A DNA stretch of 64,000 nucleotides from Paenalcaligenes niemegkensis (GCF_022230885.1 NZ_JAKGCT010000002.1:186001-250000); one strand, 5' to 3'; positions 1 to 10,303 are shown, counted from the stretch's first letter. Notes: a model not told the origin generated them from the letters alone. A program made the numbers and translations.

Positions 1-602
1 ATACCTGCCAGCATACCGCCAACAATGGTTGCGCCCGAGCGCGAAGTGCCGGGCACCATCGCAATGCACTGGGCAAAGCCAACCACTAAAGCCTGTTTCC
101 AGGTAATCTCTTCCAGGGTATATGAAGTGGCTCTTTCTGAGGTAGCGGTAAGCCCTTCATCAATTGCAGCACCAGGGTTCTGCTTGGCGTAAGCAGGCTT
201 ACGCTCGACCCAAAGCATGATAAAACCACCAATAACCAGGGTAAATACGAAAATCAGCGGATTATGGAATAAGGATTTAATAAACTGAATGGTCAAGGCG
301 CCAATAACGGCAGCAGGCAGGAACGCAATAATGAGATTTCGCGCAAACATCATTTCAGTGCGATCACCACTGAATGTACCTTTGACCAGTTGCCAGACTC
401 GCTCTCTGAATAACCAGATGACCGCTAAAATAGAACCAAACTGAATAACCACCTCAAAGACTTTATTGCTATCGGAGGGGAAGGAGATCCACTCGACTAA
501 CAACAATAAATGAGCCGTACTTGAAACAGGAATGAACTCAGTAAAGCCTTCGATAATACCCAAGAGGGTAGCTTTCAATAAATACAGCGTGTAATCGGTC
601 AT
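1..602 (-). CDS. uppP: Undecaprenyl-diphosphatase UppP/BacA (C-terminus outside window)
   Basis: Integral membrane phosphatase that converts undecaprenyl diphosphate to the monophosphate, recycling the lipid carrier of peptidoglycan synthesis; the family confers bacitracin tolerance. Read on the minus strand from ATG at 602, the protein begins MTDYTLYLLKATLLGIIEG and continues with the family signature EGFTEFIPVSSTAHL near residue 17. Several hydrophobic segments follow, and the second signature VPGTSRSGATI lies near residue 180, just before the window edge. About 200 of the usual 270 or so residues are present, so the gene is cut by the window rather than truncated. Its start lies only 34 bases from the stop of the TerC/CorC gene, so they may be co-transcribed. 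The assignment rests on both catalytic motifs and is firm. Confidence 0.95.
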   Translation of the reverse strand, partial: MTDYTLYLLKATLLGIIEGFTEFIPVSSTAHLLLLVEWISFPSDSNKVFEVVIQFGSILAVIWLFRERVWQLVKGTFSGDRTEMMFARNLIIAFLPAAVIGALTIQFIKSLFHNPLIFVFTLVIGGFIMLWVERKPAYAKQNPGAAIDEGLTATSERATSYTLEEITWKQALVVGFAQCIAMVPGTSRSGATIVGGMLAG

Positions 603-636
603 GTGAAAGACAGCAAAATAGGAATAAGGAGTGGGC

Positions 637-2207
637 TCAGACAGTTTCAAGGCCCTCGGTAGAGTCGTGTCGTCGCACGGCAACTGTCGCTATCCGTCGC
701 CCCTCTAACGCCAACACTTCGAACTCTATTTGAACATGATCCCAATTGAAACGACAACGATCACCAACCTTGGGAAGGTGACCAAATCGTTCAAGCAAAT
801 AACCGGCCAGAGTTCCGAATTCGTCGTGCTCAACAACCAGGCCTTCGATATTCAGCACCTGCTCCAGATGTAGCAGGTCCGCAGCCCCATCAACCAGCCA
901 TTCGTTGGAACCCGTAGCATGTATATCGGCGGTTTCGTCTTCATCGGGAAACTCGCCGGCAATTGCCTCGAAAATATCAATGGCTGTCACTACACCGATA
1001 ATTGAGCCGAACTCATCTGCAACCAGAATCAGCTGGCCGTGCGACTCTCGAAGCAAGCCCATCAGAGCAAGCACATCCACCGACTCAGGCACAATCACCG
1101 GATCACGTAGCTGAGCAAGACGGATGTGTTGATGCATCGTCAAATCGGCAATCATTTCTTTTGCGTTTCCCACTCCTAGCAATTCATCAAGGCTTCCTCG
1201 GCAAACGGGTAGGTAACTGTGGGGTTCGTTAAGAATGAGTTGTTGTTGGTGCTCTGGTGGATCAAGCAGATTAACCCAGGTGATGTCATTGCGTGGAGTC
1301 ATGATGGAGTGCACGTTACGCTCGGATAAGTTCAGCACGCCACTGACCATATTGCGCTCTTCATCGCCAAACACCAGGCTGGCCTCGGCCTTGATAGGGT
1401 CTAGCTGAAGCTGATCGTTAGCTTTTGCCGTGTGCTTGCCTAATAAACGCAATACCGTCTGTGCGGTACGCTCACGCATAGGCCGTCGAAGCTCGGCTTT
1501 ACGCTGATTACGTTTAGCTAGCTGGTTTGCGCTTTCCACGAGCACTGAAAAGGCAATCGCTGCATACAGATAGCCCTTTGGGACGTGGTAGCCAAAGCCT
1601 TCGGCCATCAGCGAAAAACCAATCAGAAGCAAGAAGCCGAGGCACAATATCACCACTGTGGGGTGGCGATTCACAAAGACCGTCAAAGGCTTCGAAGCCA
1701 GCAGCATAATACCGATAGCAATGGTTACTGCCATCATCATGATGGACAGATGGTCGACCATCCCTACCGCGGTAATAACGGCATCAATAGAAAAACCGCA
1801 TCAAGAATCACAATTTGCAACACGATCACCCAGAAGCCGGGATACATGCGCGAGCTGGATGCGCTTCGAGTGCGCTGCTCAATACGCTCGTGGAGCTCTA
1901 TCGTACCTTTAAACAGTAAAAACAGACCGCCAGCAATGAGGATGAGGTCTCTGCCTGAATAAGACTGCCCCAACAGATGTATCAAAGGCTGGTTCAGAGT
2001 AACCAGCCAGGACATCAGTGCGAGCAAGCCCAAGCGCATAATCAGCGCCAGTGATAATCCTACGATACGTGCACGATCGCGTTGGGCGGGTGGAAGCTTC
2101 TCGACCAAAATGGCAATAAACAATAAATTGTCGATGCCCAGCACGATTTCGAGTAATACCAGCGTCAGTAGCCCTACCCAAGCGGTAGGTTCCAGCATCC
2201 ATTCCAT
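637..2207 (-). CDS. TerC-family membrane protein with CBS and CorC/HlyC domains (YoaE/YegH type), apparent frameshift
   Basis: Inner-membrane protein of the YoaE/YegH architecture: an N-terminal TerC multi-helix domain, two CBS domains, and a C-terminal CorC/HlyC (transporter-associated) domain. The molecular role of the family is poorly defined; ion transport or metal tolerance is the usual proposal. The N-terminal part (ATG 2207, [13 protein letters not shown], with [13 protein letters not shown]) stops after about 147 codons. The remainder is open in another frame down to 637 and includes the CBS segment around [14 protein letters not shown]. The break sits at a run of five A at 1791-1795. 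One extra A would restore [15 protein letters not shown], the expected family sequence, giving one 523-residue protein, the usual length. I therefore treat it as one gene with a probable sequencing error; a real null allele is the alternative. Confidence 0.85.
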
Positions 2208-2248
2208 GAGGCTGCCCCTGTGCAGAGTCCTTGAAGCGATAATACTCT

Positions 2249-2275
2249 AAAAAAAACGCTGCTTAGAAAGCAGCG
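2249..2275 (-). terminator. Rho-independent terminator of suhB
   Basis: Stem CGCTGCT (2257-2263) pairs with AGCAGCG (2269-2275) around a 5-base loop. On the minus strand it is followed by eight T, about 10 bases downstream of the suhB stop codon. Confidence 0.85.
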
Positions 2276-2284
2276 CTAATCACA

Positions 2285-3076
2285 CTATTCCTGGAAGTGA
2301 GCCAGCATCTGGGTGAAAATTTTGGGGGTGGCTGCAATGATCTGACCAGACTGATACCAGTCTTGCTCGCCCTGATAATCGCTGACCAGACCACCGGCTT
2401 CGAGCACCAGCAATGCACCCGCAGCCATATCCCAGGGTTTGACTTTGGTGGCTACAAAACCATCCAGGCGACCGCAAGCCACATAGGCCAGATCCAGCAC
2501 GGTAGAGCCCATGCGTCGCACCGCCGCGCAGTCGCTGAGCATTGCGGCAAACGGCGAATGGCTTGAAATTACGCCACCGGCCTCGTTCACATGAGCACCC
2601 AACAGGGCATCAGGGTACTTGCGGCTTCCGGACACACGCACACGGCGATCGTTTACAAAGGCGCCACTGCCCCGGCTTGCATGGAAAATCTCGTTATGGT
2701 TGGGGTCATAAATAACCGCATGGGTAGGCACCCCTTTATGCAGCATCGCAATCGACACTGCATAATAAGGAAAGCCATGGATAAAGTTGGTAGTGCCGTC
2801 GATGGGATCAATGACCCAAATATTTTCAGGCTCACCATCGCCTCGAGGCTGCAAAGGGGCGCGTTCGCCAGATTCCTCACCTAAAAATCCGTGATCCGGG
2901 TAGGCAGTGCTTAAGGCTTCGATGATGGATTCTTCTACAGCTGCATCTACATCCGTGACATAATCACTAGGCCCTTTGCGGCCGATTTGTAGACGGTCAA
3001 TGTCTACGCTGGCTCGGTTAATCGTATTGCCTGCTCGGCGTGCCGCTTTGATAGCGGTGTTTAGCATCGGGTGCAT
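2285..3076 (-). CDS. suhB: Inositol-1-monophosphatase family protein SuhB
   Basis: Metal-dependent phosphatase of the inositol monophosphatase superfamily; in enterobacteria SuhB also binds the transcription antitermination complex and aids rRNA synthesis. At 263 residues it has the family length. Metal-binding and catalytic motifs are visible: GEESG (around residue 65), DPIDGTTNF (around 90) and WDMAAGALL (around 215). It is monocistronic: divergent from trmJ, with its own terminator downstream. ATG at 3076 was taken as the start; an in-frame ATG nine bases further in is also possible. The assignment to the family is firm; the in vivo substrate cannot be read from sequence. Confidence 0.95.
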   Translation of the reverse strand: MHPMLNTAIKAARRAGNTINRASVDIDRLQIGRKGPSDYVTDVDAAVEESIIEALSTAYPDHGFLGEESGERAPLQPRGDGEPENIWVIDPIDGTTNFIHGFPYYAVSIAMLHKGVPTHAVIYDPNHNEIFHASRGSGAFVNDRRVRVSGSRKYPDALLGAHVNEAGGVISSHSPFAAMLSDCAAVRRMGSTVLDLAYVACGRLDGFVATKVKPWDMAAGALLVLEAGGLVSDYQGEQDWYQSGQIIAATPKIFTQMLAHFQE

Positions 3077-3184
3077 AAGTATCCGTATTTCTTAAGAGTT
3101 CGTTGCCCAATCTGCTCGCGTACTTCTACTTTACGAAGTACGCAGCACAATAAGGCACTGATCACAACACAACAATTATTTTAA

Positions 3185-3997
3185 ATGACTCAAACAACGG
3201 CAGACGCTACAGACACGGTTTTTAAACAGATTCGCTTTGTCATGGTCAAACCCAGTCACCCAGGAAATGTAGGGGCAGCGGCGAGAGCGATAAAAACTAT
3301 GGGGTTTAAAGAACTGTGTTTGGTGGCACCTAAATTCGATAACATGATCGAACATGCTGACGCCATTGCCTTGGCAAGTGGCGCTAACGACATTTTGAGC
3401 CAAACGCGTATCGTACCAAGTTTAGAGCAAGCGTTGGCCCCTGTCTCGCTGACTTTCGCACTAACGGCCCGTCCACGTTACTTAGGGCCGCCGCCATTAG
3501 ACATTCGCCAAAGCGCCACCTTGGCCGCCGAACACATTGAAACTGAGTCTGGTATGGTGGCAATGGTGCTGGGAACCGAGCGCACCGGGCTTAGCAACGA
3601 CGATTTAGACCTGTGTCAGCACCTTTGCCATATTCCTGCCAATCCGGGATACAGTTCGCTAAATGTGGCGCAGGCCCTACAATTAGCAGCATGGGAACTT
3701 CGATACGCCTTGCTGGACAGGCTCGATCTTGATGCCTTGCCCCATACAAATGGCAAGGTAGATCCAGGTTCGCTCACCGCGAATAATGGATTGGTAGCCG
3801 ATTTTTTAACCCACTGGGAGCAAGCCCTGATCGCGGTGGACTTTTTAGATCCGGAACATCCCAAGAAACTTCTCCCGCGCATGCGACAGTTATTCAGCCG
3901 CAGCCGCTTAAGCATCAACGAAGTTGCCATGCTCAGAGGCCTATGCACCTCAATGATTAAAACTGCCGCCAAGGCCGCCGCTCGAAACAGTCAATAA
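3185..3997 (+). CDS. trmJ: tRNA (cytidine/uridine-2'-O-)-methyltransferase TrmJ
   Basis: SPOUT-class methyltransferase that 2'-O-methylates position 32 of the tRNA anticodon loop using SAM. The 270-residue protein has the typical N-terminal motif [20 protein letters not shown] (around residues 20-40). The SAM-binding trefoil-knot motifs follow: [12 protein letters not shown] (around 122) and [14 protein letters not shown] (around 150). A C-terminal helical region follows. The gene is divergent from suhB, and cysE begins 23 bases after its stop. This suhB/trmJ/cysE arrangement is common in beta-proteobacteria and suggests trmJ-cysE co-transcription. Confidence 0.93.
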   Translation: MTQTTADATDTVFKQIRFVMVKPSHPGNVGAAARAIKTMGFKELCLVAPKFDNMIEHADAIALASGANDILSQTRIVPSLEQALAPVSLTFALTARPRYLGPPPLDIRQSATLAAEHIETESGMVAMVLGTERTGLSNDDLDLCQHLCHIPANPGYSSLNVAQALQLAAWELRYALLDRLDLDALPHTNGKVDPGSLTANNGLVADFLTHWEQALIAVDFLDPEHPKKLLPRMRQLFSRSRLSINEVAMLRGLCTSMIKTAAKAAARNSQ

Positions 3998-4020
3998 TTT
4001 TCTCTGCTCGCCCTCTTACT

Positions 4021-4950
4021 ATGTTTAAACAACTACGCGAAGACATCGCCTGTATCCATAAACGTGACCCAGCTGCGCGTAGTCGCTGGGAGATTCTTAC
4101 GTGTTATCCGGGTTTGCATGCGATCCTTGTTCATCGTTTGTCGCACAAACTGTGGAATCACAACTGGCTTTGGCTGGCTCGCTTTCTATCTCACCTCTCC
4201 CGTATGCTCACAGGCATCGAAATTCACCCCGGAGCCCGTATTGGCAATCGCGTGTTTTTCGATCATGGATTCGGGATCGTGATTGGTGAAACAGCGATAG
4301 TTGGAGACGACTGTACTATCTACCAAGGCGTAACCTTAGGCGGCACCAGCTTGTATAAAGGCGAAAAACGGCACCCTACCCTTGAGCAGGCAGTGGTGGT
4401 CGGGGCCGGCGCACAAATACTCGGGGGTTTTACGGTCGGTGCAGGGGCGAGAATCGGGTCTAATGCCGTCGTAGTCAAACCCATACCGGCCGGTGCTACG
4501 GCAGTAGGCAACCCGGCACGCATTATCAGCAAGGAAAAACCGCACAGCAAAGCCACTGATGACTCCTTGACCGCGGCTCCTGAAAGCGCTCCCCATATCG
4601 CGGCGACTTCAACGCCCGATAAGGTAGATTTGACCTGTCAGTCAGAATGGTCTGGAAAGCCTTTGCATGAACTGCTGGATCGTAGCCGTAAAGACGCTGC
4701 CCCGGTTCAAAGCAATGCATCCTCTGACACCCGGGAAGTTCCAGCCTCGCAGAGTGAGTTTGCAGCCTATGCCGTTGATCAAAGTAACAACGATCCTTTA
4801 GTACAAGTCATTAATGAACTGGTCAATCATGCGGCAAAACAAGATGCACGCATTAACCGGCTCTGTCACGCATTGGAAGAGCTTGGTCAACGAGTTGAAA
4901 ATGGCTCTCCGCCCCTGGACACTGAACGCCTGAACAAAATGATGGAGTAA
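4021..4950 (+). CDS. cysE: Serine O-acetyltransferase CysE with long C-terminal extension
   Basis: Catalyses acetyl-CoA + L-serine to O-acetylserine, the committed step of cysteine synthesis. The left-handed beta-helix of hexapeptide repeats is evident from about residue 62 to 165 ([17 protein letters not shown], then [20 protein letters not shown], then [20 protein letters not shown]). The catalytic His lies in the FFDHGFG segment. The N-terminus is short, as in the compact EpsC-type enzymes. After about residue 175 there is a 130-residue tail rich in Ser, Ala, Asp and Gln that matches nothing I recognise, ending in a short predicted helix. It follows trmJ by 23 bases. Function is firm; the tail is unexplained. 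Confidence 0.93.
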   Translation: MFKQLREDIACIHKRDPAARSRWEILTCYPGLHAILVHRLSHKLWNHNWLWLARFLSHLSRMLTGIEIHPGARIGNRVFFDHGFGIVIGETAIVGDDCTIYQGVTLGGTSLYKGEKRHPTLEQAVVVGAGAQILGGFTVGAGARIGSNAVVVKPIPAGATAVGNPARIISKEKPHSKATDDSLTAAPESAPHIAATSTPDKVDLTCQSEWSGKPLHELLDRSRKDAAPVQSNASSDTREVPASQSEFAAYAVDQSNNDPLVQVINELVNHAAKQDARINRLCHALEELGQRVENGSPPLDTERLNKMME

Positions 4951-5093
4951 AGGCTGCTTGCAGGAAAAGCCGTTAGCCGTAAGAAAACCACCCTATATCA
5001 CCCCCTGACCCGGACAGAGAGCGCCACACAGCAATTTTTGCTCGGGTTTACCAGCAGGCAGCGTCCGTAGAGTGGACATGGTACGGGTACATG

Positions 5094-5111
5094 CAGTATT
5101 TTTAAATACTG
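5094..5111. promoter_or_regulatory. Perfect inverted repeat upstream of the IclR gene (candidate operator)
   Basis: CAGTATTT-TT-AAATACTG is a perfect 8-base inverted repeat with a 2-base centre, 28 bases before the ATG of the IclR-family gene. The position suits autoregulation; no regulator has been shown to bind it. Confidence 0.5.
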
Positions 5112-5139
5112 AATCATTTATTTTGTAACGGTGTAGCAC

Positions 5140-5916
5140 ATGGAAACTCAAACCCAACCTGATGCCACAGCAACCGGTCCCCGCACATTACGGCGCGGTT
5201 TACAGATACTCCAGACCTTGCAGGCCCACGATGATAATGGTTTGAGTGTTACCGAAATTTCTCGTTTAACCGGCTTGCAACGCCCCACTATCTACCGCCT
5301 GCTGGCAGCCCTGACCGAAACTGAGTTCGTGCATGCTGTGGGTCGTACCCGTCGATATGCCGCCACCAAGGTACGGTTACCTGTAATCGCAGAACCGTCA
5401 AATCGTATCGTAGATATTGCCAAACCTTTAATGCGCGAACTCGCTGAGCAGGTCGGCGACGCCGTGTTCCTGGTGGTACGGGAGGGAAACAGCTCAACCA
5501 CCTTATGGCGGGAAATCGGTTCATACCCTGTGCAGATACTTGCTACCTATGTGAACAAGGTGCAGCCATTAGGCGTGGGTTCTGCCAGCATGGCGATACT
5601 TGCCAAGTTAGACGACCAAAGCATCGATGACATCATCCAGGCAAATCAGGAACAGCTTGAACACTATGGCGGAATGACACAGCGTGAAATGCGCCAGCTT
5701 ATCGCTAATACACGTACCCGGGGTTACTCGGTTGTGGGCAATTATGCGGTACGGGGCGCATTGGGGGTGGGCTCCGCACTCTGCGATGCGCAGGGCAAGC
5801 CTATACTGGGTTTAAGCGTAACAGCCATCACTGAACGCATGCCCTCTCGCCGGCAAAAAGAAATTGCCCAGATGCTCGAAAGCACCCTTGCAACGCTGGC
5901 CAAACAGCTTTTTTAG
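5140..5916 (+). CDS. IclR-family transcriptional regulator
   Basis: One-component regulator of 258 residues. The N-terminal winged helix-turn-helix is at about residues 15-75 (LQILQTLQAHDDNGLSVTEI, then GLQRPTIYRLLAALTE), and the IclR effector domain is at about 85-255, with the usual GVGSASMAIL and RGALGVGSALCD segments. The effector ligand is unknown. No catabolic operon is attached: the next gene (mscS) is convergent. A perfect palindrome 28 bases upstream may be its own operator. Confidence 0.9.
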   Translation: METQTQPDATATGPRTLRRGLQILQTLQAHDDNGLSVTEISRLTGLQRPTIYRLLAALTETEFVHAVGRTRRYAATKVRLPVIAEPSNRIVDIAKPLMRELAEQVGDAVFLVVREGNSSTTLWREIGSYPVQILATYVNKVQPLGVGSASMAILAKLDDQSIDDIIQANQEQLEHYGGMTQREMRQLIANTRTRGYSVVGNYAVRGALGVGSALCDAQGKPILGLSVTAITERMPSRRQKEIAQMLESTLATLAKQLF

Positions 5917-5999
5917 GGGCAGATAGCTACCTACGCTAACCGGTGTGAATAGCAATGGGGAACAAACGGCCAATGCCCCTAAAACGTACGAACACAGGA

Positions 6000-6839
6000 C
6001 TAGGCAACCTGGCTGTTTTCGACAGCATTGATTTCCCGCACAGGTACAGGCAGTCTTAAGCCTGCCTGCGCCAACGCCAAAGGCGCCTGACGCAACAAGG
6101 CAAAACGCAGATCCCAGTAATTTTCTGTCTTGGCCCACGCCCTGATGTTGATCACAATGGTGCTCTCGCGGTATTCCATGGCCATAACCATGGGTGCAGG
6201 GTCAGACAGCGTATGCTCGTTAGCCACAACCAGGTTCTTGAGTATGCTGATTGCCTGATCAAGATCGTCTCCGTACCGGATATTAACGCCCACATCCAGA
6301 CGGCGAGTTTCATTGCGACTGTAGTTAATAATGGCATTGCCCCAGATTGAACTGTTGGGTAGCGTGAACTGAATGCCGTCAACCTGTATGAAACGCGTCA
6401 GAAACAGGCCGATTTCATCTACCGTACCATCTCCCTGACCCACGATTGAAACGAACTCGCCTGCGCGAATAGGGCGCAGCGCAAGCAACATGATGCCTGC
6501 AGCAATATTTTGCAGTGTGCCTTGCAGAGCAAGACCTATGGCCAGTCCCGCTGCACCCAGTACCGCGACCACACTCGCTGTCTGCACGCCAAAGCGCGCC
6601 AGCACGGCTATGCATACAAATACCCGGATAGTCCAGATGGTAACGCTTTGCACCATAGGGACGATGGTCTGATCGATACGAGGGGAGCGTTGCGCCACTT
6701 TCTTCAAAGCCTTACCGGCAATGGACGATCCCCACCACCCCACTACCAGAATGATGACCGCTACCACTAAATTAATAGCGAAAACTTCGATCCACGACCC
6801 ACTGAGGCCGCTAGGAATTACATCCAACATGAAATTCAC
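6000..6839 (-). CDS. Small-conductance mechanosensitive channel, MscS family
   Basis: Inner-membrane tension-gated channel that releases solutes on hypo-osmotic shock. The 279-residue protein has three hydrophobic N-terminal segments. The pore-lining helix is VLGAAGLAIGLALQGTLQNI near residue 95, with the Gly/Ala pattern of MscS TM3. The beta domain (RAGEFVSIVGQGDGTVDEIG) and the alpha/beta C-terminal vestibule follow. Length is close to E. coli MscS (286). It is convergent with the IclR gene and appears monocistronic. Confidence 0.92.
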   Translation of the reverse strand: MNFMLDVIPSGLSGSWIEVFAINLVVAVIILVVGWWGSSIAGKALKKVAQRSPRIDQTIVPMVQSVTIWTIRVFVCIAVLARFGVQTASVVAVLGAAGLAIGLALQGTLQNIAAGIMLLALRPIRAGEFVSIVGQGDGTVDEIGLFLTRFIQVDGIQFTLPNSSIWGNAIINYSRNETRRLDVGVNIRYGDDLDQAISILKNLVVANEHTLSDPAPMVMAMEYRESTIVINIRAWAKTENYWDLRFALLRQAPLALAQAGLRLPVPVREINAVENSQVA

Positions 6840-6890
6840 TCCTGCTTAAGGTTGACTGACAAGGCGAGACATCATACTTTTTTCAGGTGA

Positions 6891-7517
6891 TCAGTCAGGT
6901 TTAGGTTTACGCCACACACTGGCCAGCCAGGGCTGCTGCGATCTGGGCAACCCGCTAGGGCGATAATAATGATCCACCAGGACAAACCCGGCCTGACTTA
7001 AATATTGCTGCCAGGATTCCCAGCTATGCAGTGATACATAGCGGTCGCCATTCCAGCCTTCTTGGTCCTCGCCCCAAGGATTCGAACTAAACAGCACACC
7101 ATTTTCTCGCAGCGCATCAAAGATGCGTCTTAGCACCTCGGGCAGCTGCTCCTTTGGAACATGGAACAACGATGCATTGGCGTAGACGCCATCAAAGCGG
7201 TTTAGCCCTATAGATAAATTCAGCATATCCTGATGCCAGAACTCGGCATCACTGACCGAGTTTCCCATCGCTATAAATTGGGCACAACCATCCAGCCCGA
7301 CCGCCCGATGCCCCAGCTGTGAAAACGCCAGTACGTCACGTCCTGGACCGCAGCCAAGATCAAGCAGATCGTAAGGGGCTGAGCCGGAAAGAGCCTGTAG
7401 CAGAGCCCGGCGGTTTTGTTCTACATCGTGATCCCAGGTGCCTTGTTTAAATTGTTCCGCATTTTGCGCGTAATGCTGAATGGTGCGCTGACTTGAAGCC
7501 GTATTCATAATATACAT
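6891..7517 (-). CDS. Class I SAM-dependent methyltransferase
   Basis: Soluble methyltransferase of about 208 residues. SAM-binding motif I, LLDLGCGPGRDVLAFSQLG, lies near residue 52, followed by an acidic motif II (AVGLDGCAQF) and the post-motif FDGVYANASLFHVPKEQLPE. It resembles the UbiE/Methyltransf_11 type, and the substrate cannot be inferred. The reading frame stays open upstream to 7664, but that would overlap the divergent monooxygenase gene, so the start is ATG 7517 or ATG 7508 (MNTASSQ). Neither has a strong ribosome-binding site. Confidence 0.85.
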   Translation of the reverse strand: MYIMNTASSQRTIQHYAQNAEQFKQGTWDHDVEQNRRALLQALSGSAPYDLLDLGCGPGRDVLAFSQLGHRAVGLDGCAQFIAMGNSVSDAEFWHQDMLNLSIGLNRFDGVYANASLFHVPKEQLPEVLRRIFDALRENGVLFSSNPWGEDQEGWNGDRYVSLHSWESWQQYLSQAGFVLVDHYYRPSGLPRSQQPWLASVWRKPKPD

Positions 7518-7584
7518 TGAACCCAAAAACGTGTTTATTGGCCTATAGTAAGGGTTACCGTGACCCAGTTTAGGACAGTTAAGC

Positions 7585-8595
7585 ATGAAGCAAAACCACC
7601 CGTACTCAGTACTTGATTTAGCCCCTATAGTGCAAGGAGGAACAGCCGCCCAGTCCTTTGCCAATACTGTAGAGCTCGCTCAACTGGCAGAAAACCTGGG
7701 CTACCAGCGCTACTGGATGGCTGAGCATCACGGAATGCTGGGGATCGCCAGTGCCGCCACCTCTGTACTTATCGGGCACGTTGCCGCCCATACCAAACAC
7801 ATACGTGTAGGCGCTGGCGGGATCATGCTGCCCAATCACTCTCCGCTGGTTATTGCTGAGCAATTCGGCACACTGGAATCTCTATTTCCGGGCCGCATTG
7901 ACCTGGGCCTGGGACGCGCTCCCGGTTCTGATCAGCTCACAGCAAGGGCACTGCGCCGAAACTTACAGTCTGATGCCAACGAATTTCCGCAAGATGTGCT
8001 TGAACTGATGGACTACATGTCTGACGAGCCAGAACAGCCTGTATTAGCGGTTCCTGGCAAAGGCCTGCACGTTCCAGTCTGGATTTTAGGATCCAGCCTG
8101 TTCGGAGCGCAACTGGCAGCCGCTTTAGGCCTGCCCTATGCCTTTGCCTCACACTTCGCCCCCGCGCAGCTGATGGACGCCCTGAACGTGTATCGCAGCA
8201 CATTCAAACCTTCTCAGTACCTAAGCAAGCCTTATGTCATGCTGGGTTTCAACGTATTCGCCGCCGACAGCACTGATGAAGCCAGCTATCTTGCAAGTTC
8301 GTGGCAGCAATCCTTTGTTAGTCTGCGCACTGGCAAACCCATACAGTTGCCCCCGCCCGTCGAAAACTATCTGGAAAAAATGGGGCCTCCAGCCCAGGCA
8401 CTTATCGACCATGTCCTATCGTGCTCCGCTATTGGCAACACCGAATTGGTGGCCCAGCAAATCAAGGCCTTTATCGATAAAACGGGCGCTGACGAACTCA
8501 TGCTAACGTCAAATATGTACGATCATCAGGCGCGCATACGTTCTTACCAGCTCACTGCCGATGCCTATGCACTGATCAATAAAACGGCAACATAA
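7585..8595 (+). CDS. Luciferase-like monooxygenase (LLM class flavin-dependent oxidoreductase, YhbW type)
   Basis: Flavin-dependent oxidoreductase of the bacterial luciferase superfamily, 336 residues. Characteristic features are [19 protein letters not shown] at the start, [10 protein letters not shown] (around residue 44), [20 protein letters not shown] (around 77) and the [14 protein letters not shown] segment (around 104). These match the YhbW subgroup, whose physiological substrates are largely unknown. It is divergent from the methyltransferase gene and precedes the gamma-glutamyltransferase gene by 62 bases. Confidence 0.9.
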   Translation: MKQNHPYSVLDLAPIVQGGTAAQSFANTVELAQLAENLGYQRYWMAEHHGMLGIASAATSVLIGHVAAHTKHIRVGAGGIMLPNHSPLVIAEQFGTLESLFPGRIDLGLGRAPGSDQLTARALRRNLQSDANEFPQDVLELMDYMSDEPEQPVLAVPGKGLHVPVWILGSSLFGAQLAAALGLPYAFASHFAPAQLMDALNVYRSTFKPSQYLSKPYVMLGFNVFAADSTDEASYLASSWQQSFVSLRTGKPIQLPPPVENYLEKMGPPAQALIDHVLSCSAIGNTELVAQQIKAFIDKTGADELMLTSNMYDHQARIRSYQLTADAYALINKTAT

Positions 8596-8657
8596 AGCTC
8601 GACTCCTGGCAGTGTTTTCCCCAGCTTGAGTAACCTCCCCTGTATAAACAAGACATC

Positions 8658-10250
8658 ATGAGCATGAACTGGCGTTACCCCTACCCCTCTGCGCGCCCCG
8701 CCGTCCTTGGGAGCAATGCAATCAGCACCTCACAGCCTCTGGCCTCGCAGGCAGGTCTTAACATGCTGTATCAAGGAGGGAACGCCGTGGATGCCGCCAT
8801 TGCTGCTGCAACCACCTTAACAGTAGTCGAGCCTACCGGCTGTGGCATTGGCAGCGACGCCTTCGCCCTGGTATGGGACGGGAAAGCATTATCGGGGCTA
8901 AACGCCTCAGGCCGGGCACCAGAAGCGTGGAGTGCTGACTATTTCAAAGGTTTAGACGCCGTCCCCCAAACAGGCTGGAATTCCGTTACCGTTCCCGGTG
9001 CTGTGTCCGGCTGGGTGGCATTATCTGAGCGTTACGGAAAGCTTCCTTTAAGCACCGTGATGCAGCCAGCCATCAACTATGCTCGCCATGGCTTCCCGGT
9101 TTCGCCTATTATTGCCTCGCTCTGGGATCTAGGCGCACAAAAACTGGGCACGCAGCCAGGCTTTGCCTCCTGCTTCATGCCTGGTGGACGCGTTCCCAAG
9201 GCTGGTGAAACGGTCATCAACCAAGCTCAGGCTGAAACGCTGTCCTTAATCGCCCGCAGCAATGGCGAGGCCTTTTACCGCGGCGAACTGGCACAAAAAA
9301 TGGTTGAGCACGCCCGACGCTGTGGCGGCGCTCTTAGCCTGGACGATCTGGCAAAGCACCAAATCAACTGGTGCGACCCCATCAGCACCTCTTTCGGGCG
9401 CTACCGCCTGCATGAAATCCCACCCAATGGGCAAGGCATTGCCGCTTTAATGGCGCTAGGCATGCTGGACGCGCTGGGCTTCGAAGGCTTGGAAGTCGAC
9501 GATGCGCAGACCGTTCACCTTTGCATTGAGGCCATGAAAATCGCCTTTGCTGATCTTTACGAACACAATGCCGACCTGGACCATATGCGCATTCAGCCTG
9601 CTGATTTACTCAACCCCCACTATCTGCGAGAACGCGCTGCACTGATTGATCCCAAGTATGCCCAGGCACCTGTGTTTGGCAGTCCCAAGCCTGGCGGTAC
9701 GGTCTATCTTGCTGCGGCGGATGCCAACGGCATGATGGTGTCGTTCATCCAATCCAACTACATGGGCTTTGGTTCTGGTGTGGTGGTGCCAGACACAGGT
9801 ATCAGCCTGCAGAACCGCGGCCACGGATTCAGTCTTGACCCGGCCCACGCCAACTGCGTAGCCGCTGGTAAGCGACCTTCGCACACCATTATTCCCGGTT
9901 TTGTCACCCATCAGAATGGCGATCCCTACATGGCATTTGGAGTCATGGGCGGACCCATGCAGTCGCAGGGACACTTGCAGATGTGTGTCAGGGTGCTGCA
10001 TTTCCGTCAAAACCCCCAGGCCGCCTCTGACGCACCTCGATGGCGTGTGACAGGCGGACTGGATGTATCGCTGGAGCCAGGCTTTACGCCCTCGGTTATC
10101 GACGAACTCAAAGCCAGAGGACACGCGCTGACGATAGAAGAAGGCAACGGCGTGTTTGCTTTTGGGGGCGCCCAGCTGATCGTCCGTGAAAATGGCAGCT
10201 ATGTGGGTGGATCAGACCATCGCAAAGACGGTCAGGCCTGCGCTTTTTAG
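8658..10250 (+). CDS. Gamma-glutamyltransferase family protein, no signal peptide
   Basis: Ntn-hydrolase that transfers or hydrolyses gamma-glutamyl groups, for example from glutathione. The family's N-terminal block QPLASQAGLNMLYQGGNAVD is at about residue 30. The autoprocessing site with the nucleophile Thr is in GGTVYLAAADANGMMVSFIQ (around residue 350), and the conserved GGPMQSQGHLQ segment is near 435. Unlike the periplasmic Ggt, the 530-residue protein starts directly with the catalytic domain and shows no signal peptide, resembling the cytoplasmic YwrD-like subgroup. A terminator follows its stop codon. The enzyme family is firm; the substrate is not. Confidence 0.9.
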   Translation: MSMNWRYPYPSARPAVLGSNAISTSQPLASQAGLNMLYQGGNAVDAAIAAATTLTVVEPTGCGIGSDAFALVWDGKALSGLNASGRAPEAWSADYFKGLDAVPQTGWNSVTVPGAVSGWVALSERYGKLPLSTVMQPAINYARHGFPVSPIIASLWDLGAQKLGTQPGFASCFMPGGRVPKAGETVINQAQAETLSLIARSNGEAFYRGELAQKMVEHARRCGGALSLDDLAKHQINWCDPISTSFGRYRLHEIPPNGQGIAALMALGMLDALGFEGLEVDDAQTVHLCIEAMKIAFADLYEHNADLDHMRIQPADLLNPHYLRERAALIDPKYAQAPVFGSPKPGGTVYLAAADANGMMVSFIQSNYMGFGSGVVVPDTGISLQNRGHGFSLDPAHANCVAAGKRPSHTIIPGFVTHQNGDPYMAFGVMGGPMQSQGHLQMCVRVLHFRQNPQAASDAPRWRVTGGLDVSLEPGFTPSVIDELKARGHALTIEEGNGVFAFGGAQLIVRENGSYVGGSDHRKDGQACAF

Positions 10251-10274
10251 CCTAAATTATCATTTGATAGGCGC

Positions 10275-10303
10275 AAAAAACCCACCAACAAGGTGGGTTT
10301 TTT
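10275..10303. terminator. Bidirectional Rho-independent terminator
   Basis: CCCACC (10281-10286) pairs with GGTGGG (10292-10297), flanked by six A and six T. It lies between the convergent gamma-glutamyltransferase and molybdopterin reductase genes and can serve both. Confidence 0.9.

Noticed and set aside
9606..10124. Long open frame opposite the gamma-glutamyltransferase gene
   Set aside because: It is the antisense shadow of a strongly conserved gene and has no protein-like motifs.
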